This document shows positions 1-6,465 of a DNA stretch of 7,322 nt, piece after piece. The DNA is from Bacteroidales bacterium (GTDB taxonomy: Bacteria; Bacteroidota; Bacteroidia; Bacteroidales; UBA4417). Numbering within the stretch: the stretch's first letter is position 1; the number at the start of each line of letters is the position of its first letter. Position numbers and translations under genes: made by a program. The notes beneath the pieces are model-generated. The model ran no database searches. It saw nothing but the letters and a program-made list of their open reading frames with translations, and had not been told where the DNA came from. The stretch covers positions 1 through 7,322 of the forward strand of contig JANXXZ010000471.1 of the NCBI GenBank assembly GCA_025350385.1, given 5' to 3'.

Positions 1-606
1 TACGGCGACTTTGCCACACCGGAGCAGGGTGTGCCTTTATGCGCCCCGGATGATGCGAACTGGGAGCTTTGTATGACTATCAATGATTCATGGGGTTACC
101 AGCAAAACGACCATGACTATAAAACGCCCAACCAGCTGATCCGAATTTTTGCCGATTGTATCAGCATGGGTGGAAACCTGTTGCTTGACATCGGCCCGAA
201 AGCCGATGGGACCATCCCCGAGGAACAAATTGCCATACTGAAAGAATTTGGCCGCTGGACCGGTAAACACAAGGAAGCTATCTATGGAACGGTCGCCGGC
301 ATTCCTAAGGATTATTTTTATGGCCCTTCGGCTCTCTCGAAGGACCGGGAGACCCTGTACCTTTTTGTAAGCGGGAAACCGGTTGGACCGATCATGATCA
401 AGGGGCTGAGAAATCCGGTAAACCGCATCTGGGTTGTAGGTAACGGGACCAAACTGAAGAGCCAGGTCCTGATGAAGAGTTACTGGAGCGATGTTCCGGG
501 TTTATTGTATATAGATGTTCCGGACAGTGTGCTGGACGAACAGCTTACGGTGATTGCCATACTTCTCAAAGGACCTGTTGACTTGCTTCCTGTGAAATGC
601 AACTAA
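1..606 (+). CDS. GH29 alpha-L-fucosidase, C-terminal part (5' end outside window)
   Basis: The frame is open from the first base to a TAA at 604-606, giving 201 residues of a longer protein. It matches the end of the GH29 catalytic barrel. Residues 3-9 read DFATPEQ, residues 21-33 carry the conserved WELCMTINDSWGY block, and residues 57-73 carry GGNLLLDIGP followed by KADGTIP. From about residue 105 a beta-rich tail runs to the stop, as expected for the C-terminal beta-sandwich of this family. GH29 enzymes hydrolyse terminal alpha-L-fucose from glycans with retention of configuration. The nucleophile Asp lies upstream and is not visible. One of the conserved Glu residues here (E8 or E22) may be the acid/base, but I cannot say which. 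The signal peptide, and so the cell location, cannot be judged; Bacteroidetes homologues are usually exported. A GTG at 31 is internal and not the real start. Confidence 0.93.
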   Translation, partial: YGDFATPEQGVPLCAPDDANWELCMTINDSWGYQQNDHDYKTPNQLIRIFADCISMGGNLLLDIGPKADGTIPEEQIAILKEFGRWTGKHKEAIYGTVAGIPKDYFYGPSALSKDRETLYLFVSGKPVGPIMIKGLRNPVNRIWVVGNGTKLKSQVLMKSYWSDVPGLLYIDVPDSVLDEQLTVIAILLKGPVDLLPVKCN

Positions 607-699
607 TTATTGCAGTTGTTAAAGGAAAACAATTGCTGAATATTTCCGTTTATAAGCATTGGTTTACTTATTATAACAAATTCTGTTCACTTACAAAAA

Positions 700-1482
700 A
701 TGACAAAAACTGCACTTATAACCGGCGCCTCGGGAGGCATCGGGTACGAATTTGCCCACATTTTCGCACAAAATCAATATAACCTGGTCCTGGTTGCCCG
801 TAGCAGCGATAAATTAGCAGAACTTAAAAACCAGCTCGAAAAGCAATATGCCATTCATTGCCTGGTAATTTCATGCGATCTCTCTGAATTAGCGGAAGCA
901 AAAGCAATTGTTGATCAGGTGAGGAGTGCCCGCACCAAAATTGATGTACTCATTAATAATGCCGGATTCGGCGATTATGGTTTCTTTACCGAAACCAGCT
1001 GGGCAAAGGAGTTACAGATGATCAACCTGAATATCATATCACTCACCTATCTCACGAAGGAGTTTGGCAAACAGATGGTGGCAAAGAAAGATGGCAGGAT
1101 ACTGAATGTGGCTTCCACGGCGGCCTTCCTGCCCGGACCGCTCATGGCTGTTTATTACGCTACCAAAGCATACGTACTTTCGCTCACTGAGGCTATTGCC
1201 AATGAATTCCAGGGAACCGGTGTTTCGGTAACCGCCTTATGTCCCGGCCCGACAGCATCCGGTTTTCAGTCTGCAGCTGCATTAGGGGAAAGTAAGTTGG
1301 TGAAAGGCAAGAAAATGCCAACTGCCAGGGAAGTTGCCGAATTCGGCTACAAAGCCCTCCTGGAAGGTAAGCGGGTTGCTATTCCCGGCCTGAGTAATAA
1401 GCTGCAGGTTTTCTCAGCACGCCTTATGCCCAGGAATCTCTTAACAGCTGTAGTCCGGTCAATGTCCGAAAAATCCAGTTAA
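700..1482 (+). CDS. SDR-family NAD(P)-dependent oxidoreductase (DltE/COG0300-like)
   Basis: This 260-residue protein has the classical short-chain dehydrogenase/reductase pattern on a Rossmann fold. The glycine-rich cofactor loop TGASGGIG is at residues 8-15, the acidic D60 contacts adenine, and NNAG is at 86-89. The catalytic tetrad is N111, S139, Y152 and K156 (YYATK), and the CPGPT segment that closes over the nicotinamide follows. ARS at 33-35 after the second beta strand places Arg34 where NADP-preferring members have a basic residue, so NADPH is the likelier cofactor. The length is normal for the family. It is cytoplasmic, with no signal peptide or membrane segment. The substrate cannot be read from the sequence; members of this subgroup reduce varied ketones or aldehydes, or oxidise alcohols. 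The ATG at 700 gives an N-terminus that starts right at the first beta strand. A 93-bp gap separates it from the fucosidase, and the esterase gene follows after 25 bp, which suggests co-transcription. Confidence 0.93.
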   Translation: MTKTALITGASGGIGYEFAHIFAQNQYNLVLVARSSDKLAELKNQLEKQYAIHCLVISCDLSELAEAKAIVDQVRSARTKIDVLINNAGFGDYGFFTETSWAKELQMINLNIISLTYLTKEFGKQMVAKKDGRILNVASTAAFLPGPLMAVYYATKAYVLSLTEAIANEFQGTGVSVTALCPGPTASGFQSAAALGESKLVKGKKMPTAREVAEFGYKALLEGKRVAIPGLSNKLQVFSARLMPRNLLTAVVRSMSEKSS

Positions 1483-1507
1483 TTACCTTATAGCCATCCT
1501 GGATGAC

Positions 1508-2422
1508 ATGAAGAAAATAATGCTTTTCCTGCTAATTTCCGGGTTCAGCGCCGTGACATTTGCTTCAGGTCTGGTCCGGTTCAGCATCCGGAGCAGCGGA
1601 ACTGACCGATTCTTTTACCTCTACTCGCCCCCCGGATCAAAATTGCATTTGCCGGTCCTGCTTGCATTTCACGGAGGAGGAGGAACTGCGCTGAACGCTG
1701 AAAAACAATATGGATTCAGTGTTCTTGCTAATAAATACGGGTATGTGGTCGTATATCCTCAGGGAATGAATAAGCAATGGAACGATGGAAGGGTTGCTCC
1801 GGCAAAAGGGAAAGCCTATGATGATGTTCAGTTTATGAAAGATATACTAAACCGGTTACCAACGTTGGCACCCAAAGCGGATACATCAACCGTGTTCAGT
1901 ACGGGAATTTCAAACGGCGGTTTTTTCTCCATTTACCTTGCTTATAAACAGAATAATGTGATTGATGCGATTGCCCCGGTTTGTGCCAGCATTCCAAAAG
2001 ATTTTGAAAATTCATTTTCGCTGCAACGACCCGTTCCCCTGTTACTGATAGCCGGAACCGATGATCCGCTGGTAAAATACAAAGGTGGCTGGGTTGGATT
2101 CCGCAACCAGGATAAAGGGCGCGGGTATTCAATGCCCGTCGAATGGACTGTAAATAAATGGATCTCAATGACAGGATGCAGCGGAAAGGATGTAACTGAA
2201 CCGGTTCCTGATGCTGACAGGTATGACGACTGCACAGCAATCAAATATACGTATCAAAAGGATGGTAAGCCTTTCGTGGTTTTTGTAAAAGTTGAAAACG
2301 GCGGGCATGCCTGGCCCGGGGGAACCCAGTACCTCCCTCAAGGGATCATCGGCAAGCTTTGCAACGATTTCAGCGCATCGGAAATGATTATCGGGTTTTT
2401 TAACTCTTTCAGAAAGGAGTGA
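1508..2422 (+). CDS. Secreted alpha/beta-hydrolase esterase, CE1/LpqC (PHB depolymerase-like) family
   Basis: This 304-residue protein starts with a typical signal peptide: MKK, then a hydrophobic stretch to about residue 18, with likely cleavage near A19/S20. It should therefore act in the periplasm or outside the cell. The mature part is an alpha/beta hydrolase. HGGGG at 55-59 forms the oxyanion-hole region, GISNGG holds the nucleophile S135, D186 in AGTDDP is the likely acid, and H267 in GGHAWPGG is the catalytic histidine. W213-W218 and C224/C242 match positions seen in polyhydroxybutyrate depolymerase and feruloyl/acetylxylan esterase relatives; the two cysteines could form a disulfide. 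Family members cleave polyester or aryl and acyl esters on plant polysaccharides. The substrate here is not determinable, but a secreted carbohydrate esterase fits the neighbouring fucosidase. The ATG at 1508 is chosen because it opens the signal peptide. It converges on the ATPase gene with only 33 bp between the stops. Confidence 0.92.
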   Translation: MKKIMLFLLISGFSAVTFASGLVRFSIRSSGTDRFFYLYSPPGSKLHLPVLLAFHGGGGTALNAEKQYGFSVLANKYGYVVVYPQGMNKQWNDGRVAPAKGKAYDDVQFMKDILNRLPTLAPKADTSTVFSTGISNGGFFSIYLAYKQNNVIDAIAPVCASIPKDFENSFSLQRPVPLLLIAGTDDPLVKYKGGWVGFRNQDKGRGYSMPVEWTVNKWISMTGCSGKDVTEPVPDADRYDDCTAIKYTYQKDGKPFVVFVKVENGGHAWPGGTQYLPQGIIGKLCNDFSASEMIIGFFNSFRKE

Positions 2423-2455
2423 TATAATTAATCCATAATACACTCAGCCTCGTGC

Positions 2456-3598
2456 TCAATATTGAATAAGGAATCCCTGATAATTCTCCCGATGAATCAC
2501 TGAGTATGAACTGCCTGCATATGCTTTCAAAAACTCTGAAGGGTTACTGGCTTTAGCTGATGGATTCCATTTAAACTCAAAAGCAGTCAGCTGCCCGTCT
2601 GCTTCTTCAACCAGGTCGATTTCCTTTTGCTGGTAGGTACGCCAAAAATACATTGCAGTGCGACGCATGTTTTTCTGATTATACTTCATCCGTTCTATTA
2701 TGCAAAAATTCTCCCATAAATTGCCAGTATCCGCCCTGGAATTCAAAGGCAGAAAATTTTGCAATAAACTGTTGCGAATGCCAAGATCATAAAAATAGTA
2801 TTTGTGACTTCGCGAAAGTTCATTTCGCAAATTCCTGCTGAATGAAGGTAGCCGGAATAATACGAATGATTTTTCCAGCAGTTCAATGTATCGTTGAACT
2901 GTTTCTACTGATACTTTTAACAATGTTGACAGTTCCCTGAACGAAACTTCATTACCCAGTTGTAAGGCAATTGCTTTTAAAAGGTTCATTAAGAGTTCAG
3001 ATCGTTTCAGATTCTTGAATTTCAGCACATCTTTGAAAAGATAATCTGAAGCAAGTTCATCCAGGAGCGTAATCTTTTGATGTTCATTTCGTTGCACTAT
3101 TTCGGGATACATCCCAAAACGGATGAATTCCTGTATTTTTTCTTCAAACTGAACTTTTTCGAAATAGGGAGCCAGTTCACTCAACGACATCGGGTAGAGA
3201 ACAAATTTCACATTCCGTCCTGTCAATGGCTCTGTTATCTCCCCTGATAGTTCAAAACTACTGGATCCCGTTGCAATTAATTGAATTTTAGGATAGGTGT
3301 CGTGTAACAATTTTAAGGTGTAGCCAATATTCATAATCTTTTGTGCCTCATCCAGTACAACCAGTGACGACTCCCCAATAAAAGATCCGATTCGGTCAAG
3401 ATTGCCCGATTCCAGCATTTCTTTTATCAGCTCGCGTTCACAATTAAGGTAAAGACTTCCATCTGTTTCAGCAATCAATGTATTTACCAGGGTAGTTTTA
3501 CCGACCTGACGCGCACCATAAAGGATTATAACCTTGCCCTGAAAAAGCCAGCTCCTGATTTGATCATAAATTGATCTCCTGTAAGTAATGGTTTCCAT
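2456..3598 (-). CDS. AAA-type ATPase with DUF4143-like C-terminal domain
   Basis: Starting at the ATG at 3598, this is a 380-residue protein. Walker A is GARQVGKT (28-35) and Walker B is LVVLDEAQ (79-86, D83/E84). A sensor-like ATGSSS lies at 109-114, followed by PLTGR at 124-128. A winged-helix-like segment covers about 217-255 (ELSTLLKVSVETVQRYI). The C-terminus has the YFYDLGIRNSLL and LWENF pattern, then EID (E326, D328) and EFK (E341, K343), resembling the D-ExK signature of the PD-(D/E)XK nuclease fold to which DUF4143 is related. These ATPases are common in Bacteroidota and archaea, often in scattered copies, and their cellular role is poorly understood. The frame extends upstream to a TTG at 3625, but that TTG lies inside a candidate -7 promoter box, so the ATG is preferred. 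GC is visibly lower than in neighbours: sampled 60-base rows give about 32-38%, against 42-60% around it. It is a lone gene and the motifs look intact. Confidence 0.9.
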   Translation of the reverse strand: METITYRRSIYDQIRSWLFQGKVIILYGARQVGKTTLVNTLIAETDGSLYLNCERELIKEMLESGNLDRIGSFIGESSLVVLDEAQKIMNIGYTLKLLHDTYPKIQLIATGSSSFELSGEITEPLTGRNVKFVLYPMSLSELAPYFEKVQFEEKIQEFIRFGMYPEIVQRNEHQKITLLDELASDYLFKDVLKFKNLKRSELLMNLLKAIALQLGNEVSFRELSTLLKVSVETVQRYIELLEKSFVLFRLPSFSRNLRNELSRSHKYYFYDLGIRNSLLQNFLPLNSRADTGNLWENFCIIERMKYNQKNMRRTAMYFWRTYQQKEIDLVEEADGQLTAFEFKWNPSAKASNPSEFLKAYAGSSYSVIHRENYQGFLIQY

Positions 3599-3622
3599 GC
3601 GTAAAAGAATTAATATTCCCGA

Positions 3623-3630
3623 CAAAGATA
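3623..3630 (-). promoter_or_regulatory. Candidate -7 promoter element of the ATPase gene
   Basis: On the minus strand this reads TATCTTTG, an exact match to the Bacteroidetes -7 consensus TAnnTTTG. It lies 25 bp before the ATG at 3598, leaving a short leader. No clear -33 TTG is seen at the usual distance. Its last four bases are part of a TTTGTCGG half-site, so a protein bound to the array would block or position RNA polymerase here. Confidence 0.45.
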
Positions 3631-3665
3631 ATTAAATTTGTCGGCTTAACCTGACGAATTATATT

Positions 3666-3693
3666 AAATTTGTCAGGTTAGCCTGACAAATTT
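3666..3693. repeat. Perfect 12-bp inverted repeat with 4-bp spacer
   Basis: AAATTTGTCAGG (3666-3677) and CCTGACAAATTT (3682-3693) are exact reverse complements around TTAG. This is the best-preserved unit of the array. The copy 32 bp to the left (3634-3661) differs at five of 28 positions and is a degenerate palindrome. No T-tract makes it look like a terminator, and its position between two divergent starts favours a protein-binding site. Confidence 0.85.
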
Positions 3694-3752
3694 TAAACAT
3701 TCGGGTATACCGGCATTAAATTGAGTATTCGCACCCTTATCGTACAAACCTG

Positions 3753-3760
3753 TACCTTTG
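3753..3760 (+). promoter_or_regulatory. Candidate -7 promoter element of the cvfB-like gene
   Basis: TACCTTTG matches the Bacteroidetes -7 consensus TAnnTTTG and ends 22 bp before the ATG at 3783, a normal distance for a short leader. No convincing -33 element is visible. Two further matches (TAAATTTG at 3633-3640 and 3665-3672) sit inside the palindrome array and also point toward this gene, but they are farther away. Confidence 0.45.
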
Positions 3761-3782
3761 CATATCAATTTATCACGTTCAA

Positions 3783-4613
3783 ATGACTGATATAGGAAAA
3801 TACAACACGCTCGGCGTGATGCGGAAACTTGATTTCGGGTTTTACCTCGACGGCAAGGAAGCAGGCGACATATTGCTCCCCCTGAGGTATGCGCCAGAAA
3901 ACCTCAAAGTTGGCGATCAGCTGGAAGTTTTTATCTATTTCGATTCCGAAGACCGCATCATTGCTACCACTGAGAAGCCCTATGCAAGAGTAGGCCAGTT
4001 TGCCTTTCTCAAAGTTGTTTCGGTGAATTCAGTCGGGGCGTTTCTCGACTGGGGATTGCCCAAGGACTTGCTGGTTCCCTTTCGAGAGCAGAAACAAACC
4101 ATGGAAGAGGGAAAATCCTATATCGTATTTATTTATATCGATACCGAAAGCAACCGGATTGCCGCTTCTGCGAAACTGGAACAGTTCCTGAACCTGGAAC
4201 CTGCAACTTATAAGGAAGGCGATGAAGTTGACCTGCTTATTCTCACCCAAACCGACCTGGGTTATAAAGCCGTGATCAATGGCCTGCATGAAGGAATTCT
4301 TTACGAAAATGAAGTTTTTCAACCGGTAAAAAAAGGTCAGCGGCTGAAAGGCTATGTCAGGAAAGTGCGCGAAGACGGTAAAATTGACCTCCGCCTGCTG
4401 AAAGACGGATACAATAAGGTGGATGATCTGGCGGAAAAAATTCTTGAAATCCTTCAGAAAAAAGACGGGTTTATTCCTGTAACCGATAAAAGCCCGGCAG
4501 AACAAATATATAATCTCTTCGGGATGAGTAAAAAGACCTATAAAAAGGCCGCGGGAGCTTTATTCAAGGCTAAACGTATAAGTATCGGAGAAAAAGGGAT
4601 TAGCATTCTGTAA
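3783..4613 (+). CDS. cvfB: CvfB-like S1-domain RNA-binding protein
   Basis: This 276-residue protein matches the CvfB/YitL family (COG2996), which has tandem S1-type OB folds and a C-terminal winged helix. The first S1-like unit spans about residues 5-62 (YNTLGVMRKLDFGFYL onward). The second, about 68-132, contains the signature GAFLDWGLPKDLLVPFREQ at 85-103. The third is at about 140-206 and ends with RKVREDGKIDLRLL. From about 215 the tail carries the winged-helix pattern (ILEILQKKDGFIPVTDKSP, then FGMSKKTYKKAAGALF). In Staphylococcus aureus CvfB binds RNA and influences virulence-factor expression; in Bacteroidetes its role is not established. It is cytoplasmic, and its length is close to that of known homologues. 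The ATG at 3783 opens the conserved first strand. It is divergent from the ATPase and is followed by a 156-bp gap before the TetR gene, so it is probably monocistronic. Confidence 0.92.
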   Translation: MTDIGKYNTLGVMRKLDFGFYLDGKEAGDILLPLRYAPENLKVGDQLEVFIYFDSEDRIIATTEKPYARVGQFAFLKVVSVNSVGAFLDWGLPKDLLVPFREQKQTMEEGKSYIVFIYIDTESNRIAASAKLEQFLNLEPATYKEGDEVDLLILTQTDLGYKAVINGLHEGILYENEVFQPVKKGQRLKGYVRKVREDGKIDLRLLKDGYNKVDDLAEKILEILQKKDGFIPVTDKSPAEQIYNLFGMSKKTYKKAAGALFKAKRISIGEKGISIL

Positions 4614-4660
4614 CATCCATTTTCCTGCTTTCATTTCTTTTAAAATATTTTAGTTTGTCG

Positions 4661-4680
4661 GAACCCACTTTATCGGGTTC
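4661..4680. terminator. Weak stem-loop after the cvfB-like gene
   Basis: GAACCC (4661-4666) and GGGTTC (4675-4680) form a perfect 6-bp stem with an 8-base loop, extendable by one G-T pair. It begins 47 bp after the cvfB stop. The bases that follow are TCCTGAATAAATATTTT, so there is no immediate T-run. It could be a weak terminator, or a dyad upstream of the TetR promoter. Confidence 0.3.
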
Positions 4681-4696
4681 TCCTGAATAAATATTT

Positions 4697-4704
4697 TATC
4701 TTTG
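4697..4704 (+). promoter_or_regulatory. Candidate -7 promoter element of the tetR-emrAB operon
   Basis: TATCTTTG is an exact match to the Bacteroidetes -7 consensus TAnnTTTG and ends 65 bp before the TetR start at 4770, leaving an untranslated leader of roughly 60 bases. No clear -33 TTG is found at the expected spacing. The leader contains short inverted repeats (AAACAA 4712-4717 with TTGTTT 4731-4736; AGTTG 4729-4733 with CAACT 4743-4747) that are possible but unproven operator sites for the regulator. Confidence 0.45.
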
Positions 4705-4769
4705 ACTTTTTAAACAAAAAGGTCAGATAGTTGTTTTAATCTCAACTTTTACCTCTATAACCTCAGAAT

Positions 4770-5414
4770 ATGGAAAAAGAAATACCTGCCGGTGAACCGG
4801 AAGGTAAGGTTTATTTCATCCTGAAAGCTGCTCAGAAACGGCTGGGCATTTACGGGTATGAGAAAACCACCATGCAGGAGATTGCCGCCGACATTGCCAT
4901 GTCGAAGGCATCCCTTTATTACTATTTTCCTGATAAAGAGAGTCTTTTCAAGGCAGTGATTGAAAATGAGCAAAAAGAATTTTTCCGTTTGCTGGAGCAG
5001 CGGATCGCCGAATTGACCGATGCTGACCAGATGATCATGGAACTGGTGGAACTCAGGCACATCCTTTTTCGCAGATTTTTAAACCTGAGTAAGTTCAGGT
5101 TATCCGACAATCAGAAAGTCACACCTCTTTTGCAGGATTTATACAGTAAGCTGCGTGAAAAAGAGACAAACATCCTGGTAACCATTTTCAATAAAGGGAA
5201 AGAAACCGGAATCATAAAGTTTGATGATGCAGCAGAACTTGCCATTTTATTCAGCGACCTGCTGCAGGGAATCCGTATCATGGAGATGAAACGGATGAAC
5301 AGTATCGAGATGACTCTTGAAGAAAATGACCATATGTTAAAAATGCTCCGGGAAGCAACCGTACTCTTCATCAATGGATTGAAATACAATAAAATAGTAC
5401 AGTCAATTAATTAA
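4770..5414 (+). CDS. TetR/AcrR-family transcriptional regulator
   Basis: This 214-residue protein has a canonical N-terminal TetR DNA-binding domain. The first helix begins near residue 13 (ILKAAQKRLGIYGYEKTTM), and the helix-turn-helix covers about 33-53 with the signature MQEIAADIAMSKASLYYYF, then DKESLF at 55-60. The remaining residues are helical and variable, as expected for the ligand-binding and dimerisation domain. Such proteins repress a nearby transporter until a small-molecule ligand releases them. The emrA gene starts 26 bp after its stop on the same strand, so the regulator is probably co-transcribed with, and controls, the efflux genes and itself. The ligand is unknown. The start is the first in-frame ATG; the roughly 12 residues before the first helix are a normal tail. 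Confidence 0.93.
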   Translation: MEKEIPAGEPEGKVYFILKAAQKRLGIYGYEKTTMQEIAADIAMSKASLYYYFPDKESLFKAVIENEQKEFFRLLEQRIAELTDADQMIMELVELRHILFRRFLNLSKFRLSDNQKVTPLLQDLYSKLREKETNILVTIFNKGKETGIIKFDDAAELAILFSDLLQGIRIMEMKRMNSIEMTLEENDHMLKMLREATVLFINGLKYNKIVQSIN

Positions 5415-5440
5415 ATCAGCAATTCCTTTCAGAACAACCT

Positions 5441-6463
5441 ATGGAAACAACGGAAGAAAATAAGAATCCCAAAGGCAGGAAGATCAGGGCCTATATCGCG
5501 TTAACTCTTGTAGTATTAGCATTGTTAGTTTTCGGCTGGCAATGGTATGTGAGGTACACAACTTTCATCACGACTGATGATGCTTATGTAGATTCGGATA
5601 AAGTCGCAGTGAGCTCAAAAATTCTGGGCAGGATCGCTACGATTTATGCGGCCGAAGGTGATTCGGTAATAAAAGGTAAACTTTTAGTCGAACTCGACAG
5701 CAGCGACCTGGTTGCCCAAAAGCAGCAGGCAATGGCTATGAAAAACCAGGCATCGTCCTCGTTCAACCAGGCACAGGCCAAGTATAAATTTGACCGGCTT
5801 AGTATCAGGGTGCAGGAAGTAGCGCTGGACAAAGCGAAAGAAGACCTTGACCGGGCTAACCTTCAATATGAAGGTAAAATCCTGACCAGGGAACAACTCG
5901 ATCATTCCCGGAAAGCATATGAATCGGCCCAGGCTCAGCTTGAAGCTGCCAAAGCCCAGGTAAACCTGAGCAACGCCATGATCGAAAGCGCCCAAAGCAC
6001 CATCAGGACTGCCGGTGCACAGGTAAGCACAATTGAAACCCAGCTTCACAATACACGTATTTATGCGCCATCTTCCGGACATATCGCTAAGAGATGGGCA
6101 TTACCCGGGGATATTGTACAGCCAGGACAGCCTGTTTTTACTATAACCAAGGACTCAGCACTGTATATTACATCCTATTTTGAAGAAACCAAGATTTCGG
6201 ATCTTCATATTGGTAAAAAAGTAGAATTCACAATAGATGCATTCCCAGGGGTAACATTCAACGGTGAAATAACTTACATAGCTTCCAATACCGCGTCCCA
6301 GTTTTCGCTGATTCCGCCTAATAATGTCTCAGGAAATTTCACTAAGGTGACTCAACGCATACCAATACGTATTTCAATCCTGAACTGGGATCAGAAGGCT
6401 AAATATCCAAGCCTGGCGCTGGTTGCCGGTATGTCAGCAATACTCAAAATCCGCAGGGACTGA
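5441..6463 (+). CDS. emrA: EmrA/HlyD-type membrane-fusion protein of a multidrug efflux pump
   Basis: This 340-residue protein is a periplasmic adaptor that links an inner-membrane transporter to an outer-membrane channel. A short basic cytoplasmic tail precedes one membrane anchor at about 18-36. TDDAYVDSD at 45-53 is the family's first-strand signature. The split lipoyl domain is at about 54-88 and 204-238 (YAPSSGHI and PGDIVQPGQPVF), flanking a long alpha-helical hairpin rich in Ala, Gln, Lys and Glu (about 90-203). A beta-barrel follows, with FSLIPPNN at 287-294 and VTQRIPIRI after it, both typical of EmrA rather than AcrA proteins. The downstream transporter gene begins 2 bp after its stop, so the two are very likely translationally coupled and form one pump. 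The transported compounds are not predictable. Confidence 0.95.
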   Translation: METTEENKNPKGRKIRAYIALTLVVLALLVFGWQWYVRYTTFITTDDAYVDSDKVAVSSKILGRIATIYAAEGDSVIKGKLLVELDSSDLVAQKQQAMAMKNQASSSFNQAQAKYKFDRLSIRVQEVALDKAKEDLDRANLQYEGKILTREQLDHSRKAYESAQAQLEAAKAQVNLSNAMIESAQSTIRTAGAQVSTIETQLHNTRIYAPSSGHIAKRWALPGDIVQPGQPVFTITKDSALYITSYFEETKISDLHIGKKVEFTIDAFPGVTFNGEITYIASNTASQFSLIPPNNVSGNFTKVTQRIPIRISILNWDQKAKYPSLALVAGMSAILKIRRD

Positions 6464-6465
6464 TC

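Larger units (their letters stand above)
3618..3693. repeat. Phased array of palindromic half-sites (core TTTGTCRG), 32-bp period
   Basis: Five half-sites related to TTTGTCRG alternate in orientation: CCGACAAA at 3619-3626, TTTGTCGG at 3637-3644, CTGACGAA at 3651-3658, TTTGTCAG at 3669-3676 and CTGACAAA at 3683-3690. Their starts are spaced 18, 14, 18 and 14 bases, so the pattern repeats every 32 bp, close to three helical turns. It amounts to two full palindromes plus one half next to the ATPase gene. ATTAAATTTGTC recurs exactly at 3631 and 3663. The array lies between the divergent ATPase and cvfB genes and overlaps the ATPase promoter candidate. It could be an operator array, a recognition site for the ATPase itself, or the remnant of a small repeat element. 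Confidence 0.85.

Noticed and set aside
612..636. Stem-loop after the fucosidase stop (9-bp stem with one G-T pair, loop AAAGGAA) as a terminator
   Set aside because: The stem is AT-rich and weak and no T-run follows, so it does not meet a reasonable standard for an intrinsic terminator.
597..782. Small open frame on the plus strand overlapping the fucosidase end and SDR start
   Set aside because: It overlaps the well-supported SDR gene, its translation resembles nothing known, and it has no sign of its own start signals.
1896..2443. Several open frames on the minus strand within the esterase gene
   Set aside because: They lie opposite a gene with a complete catalytic triad and signal peptide, and their translations lack domain features.
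2423..2465. Bidirectional terminator between the converging esterase and ATPase genes
   Set aside because: Only a 10-bp palindrome TCAATATTGA (2456-2465) overlapping the ATPase stop is seen; there is no GC-rich stem or T-run.
3618..3693. The palindrome array as a CRISPR
   Set aside because: The period is 32 bp with no unique spacers of about 30 bp between repeats, the units are palindromic and diverged, and no cas gene is present.
4029..4505. 158-codon open frame opposite the cvfB-like gene
   Set aside because: It is a shadow of a clear S1-domain gene; its Phe- and Gln-rich translation shows no recognisable fold.
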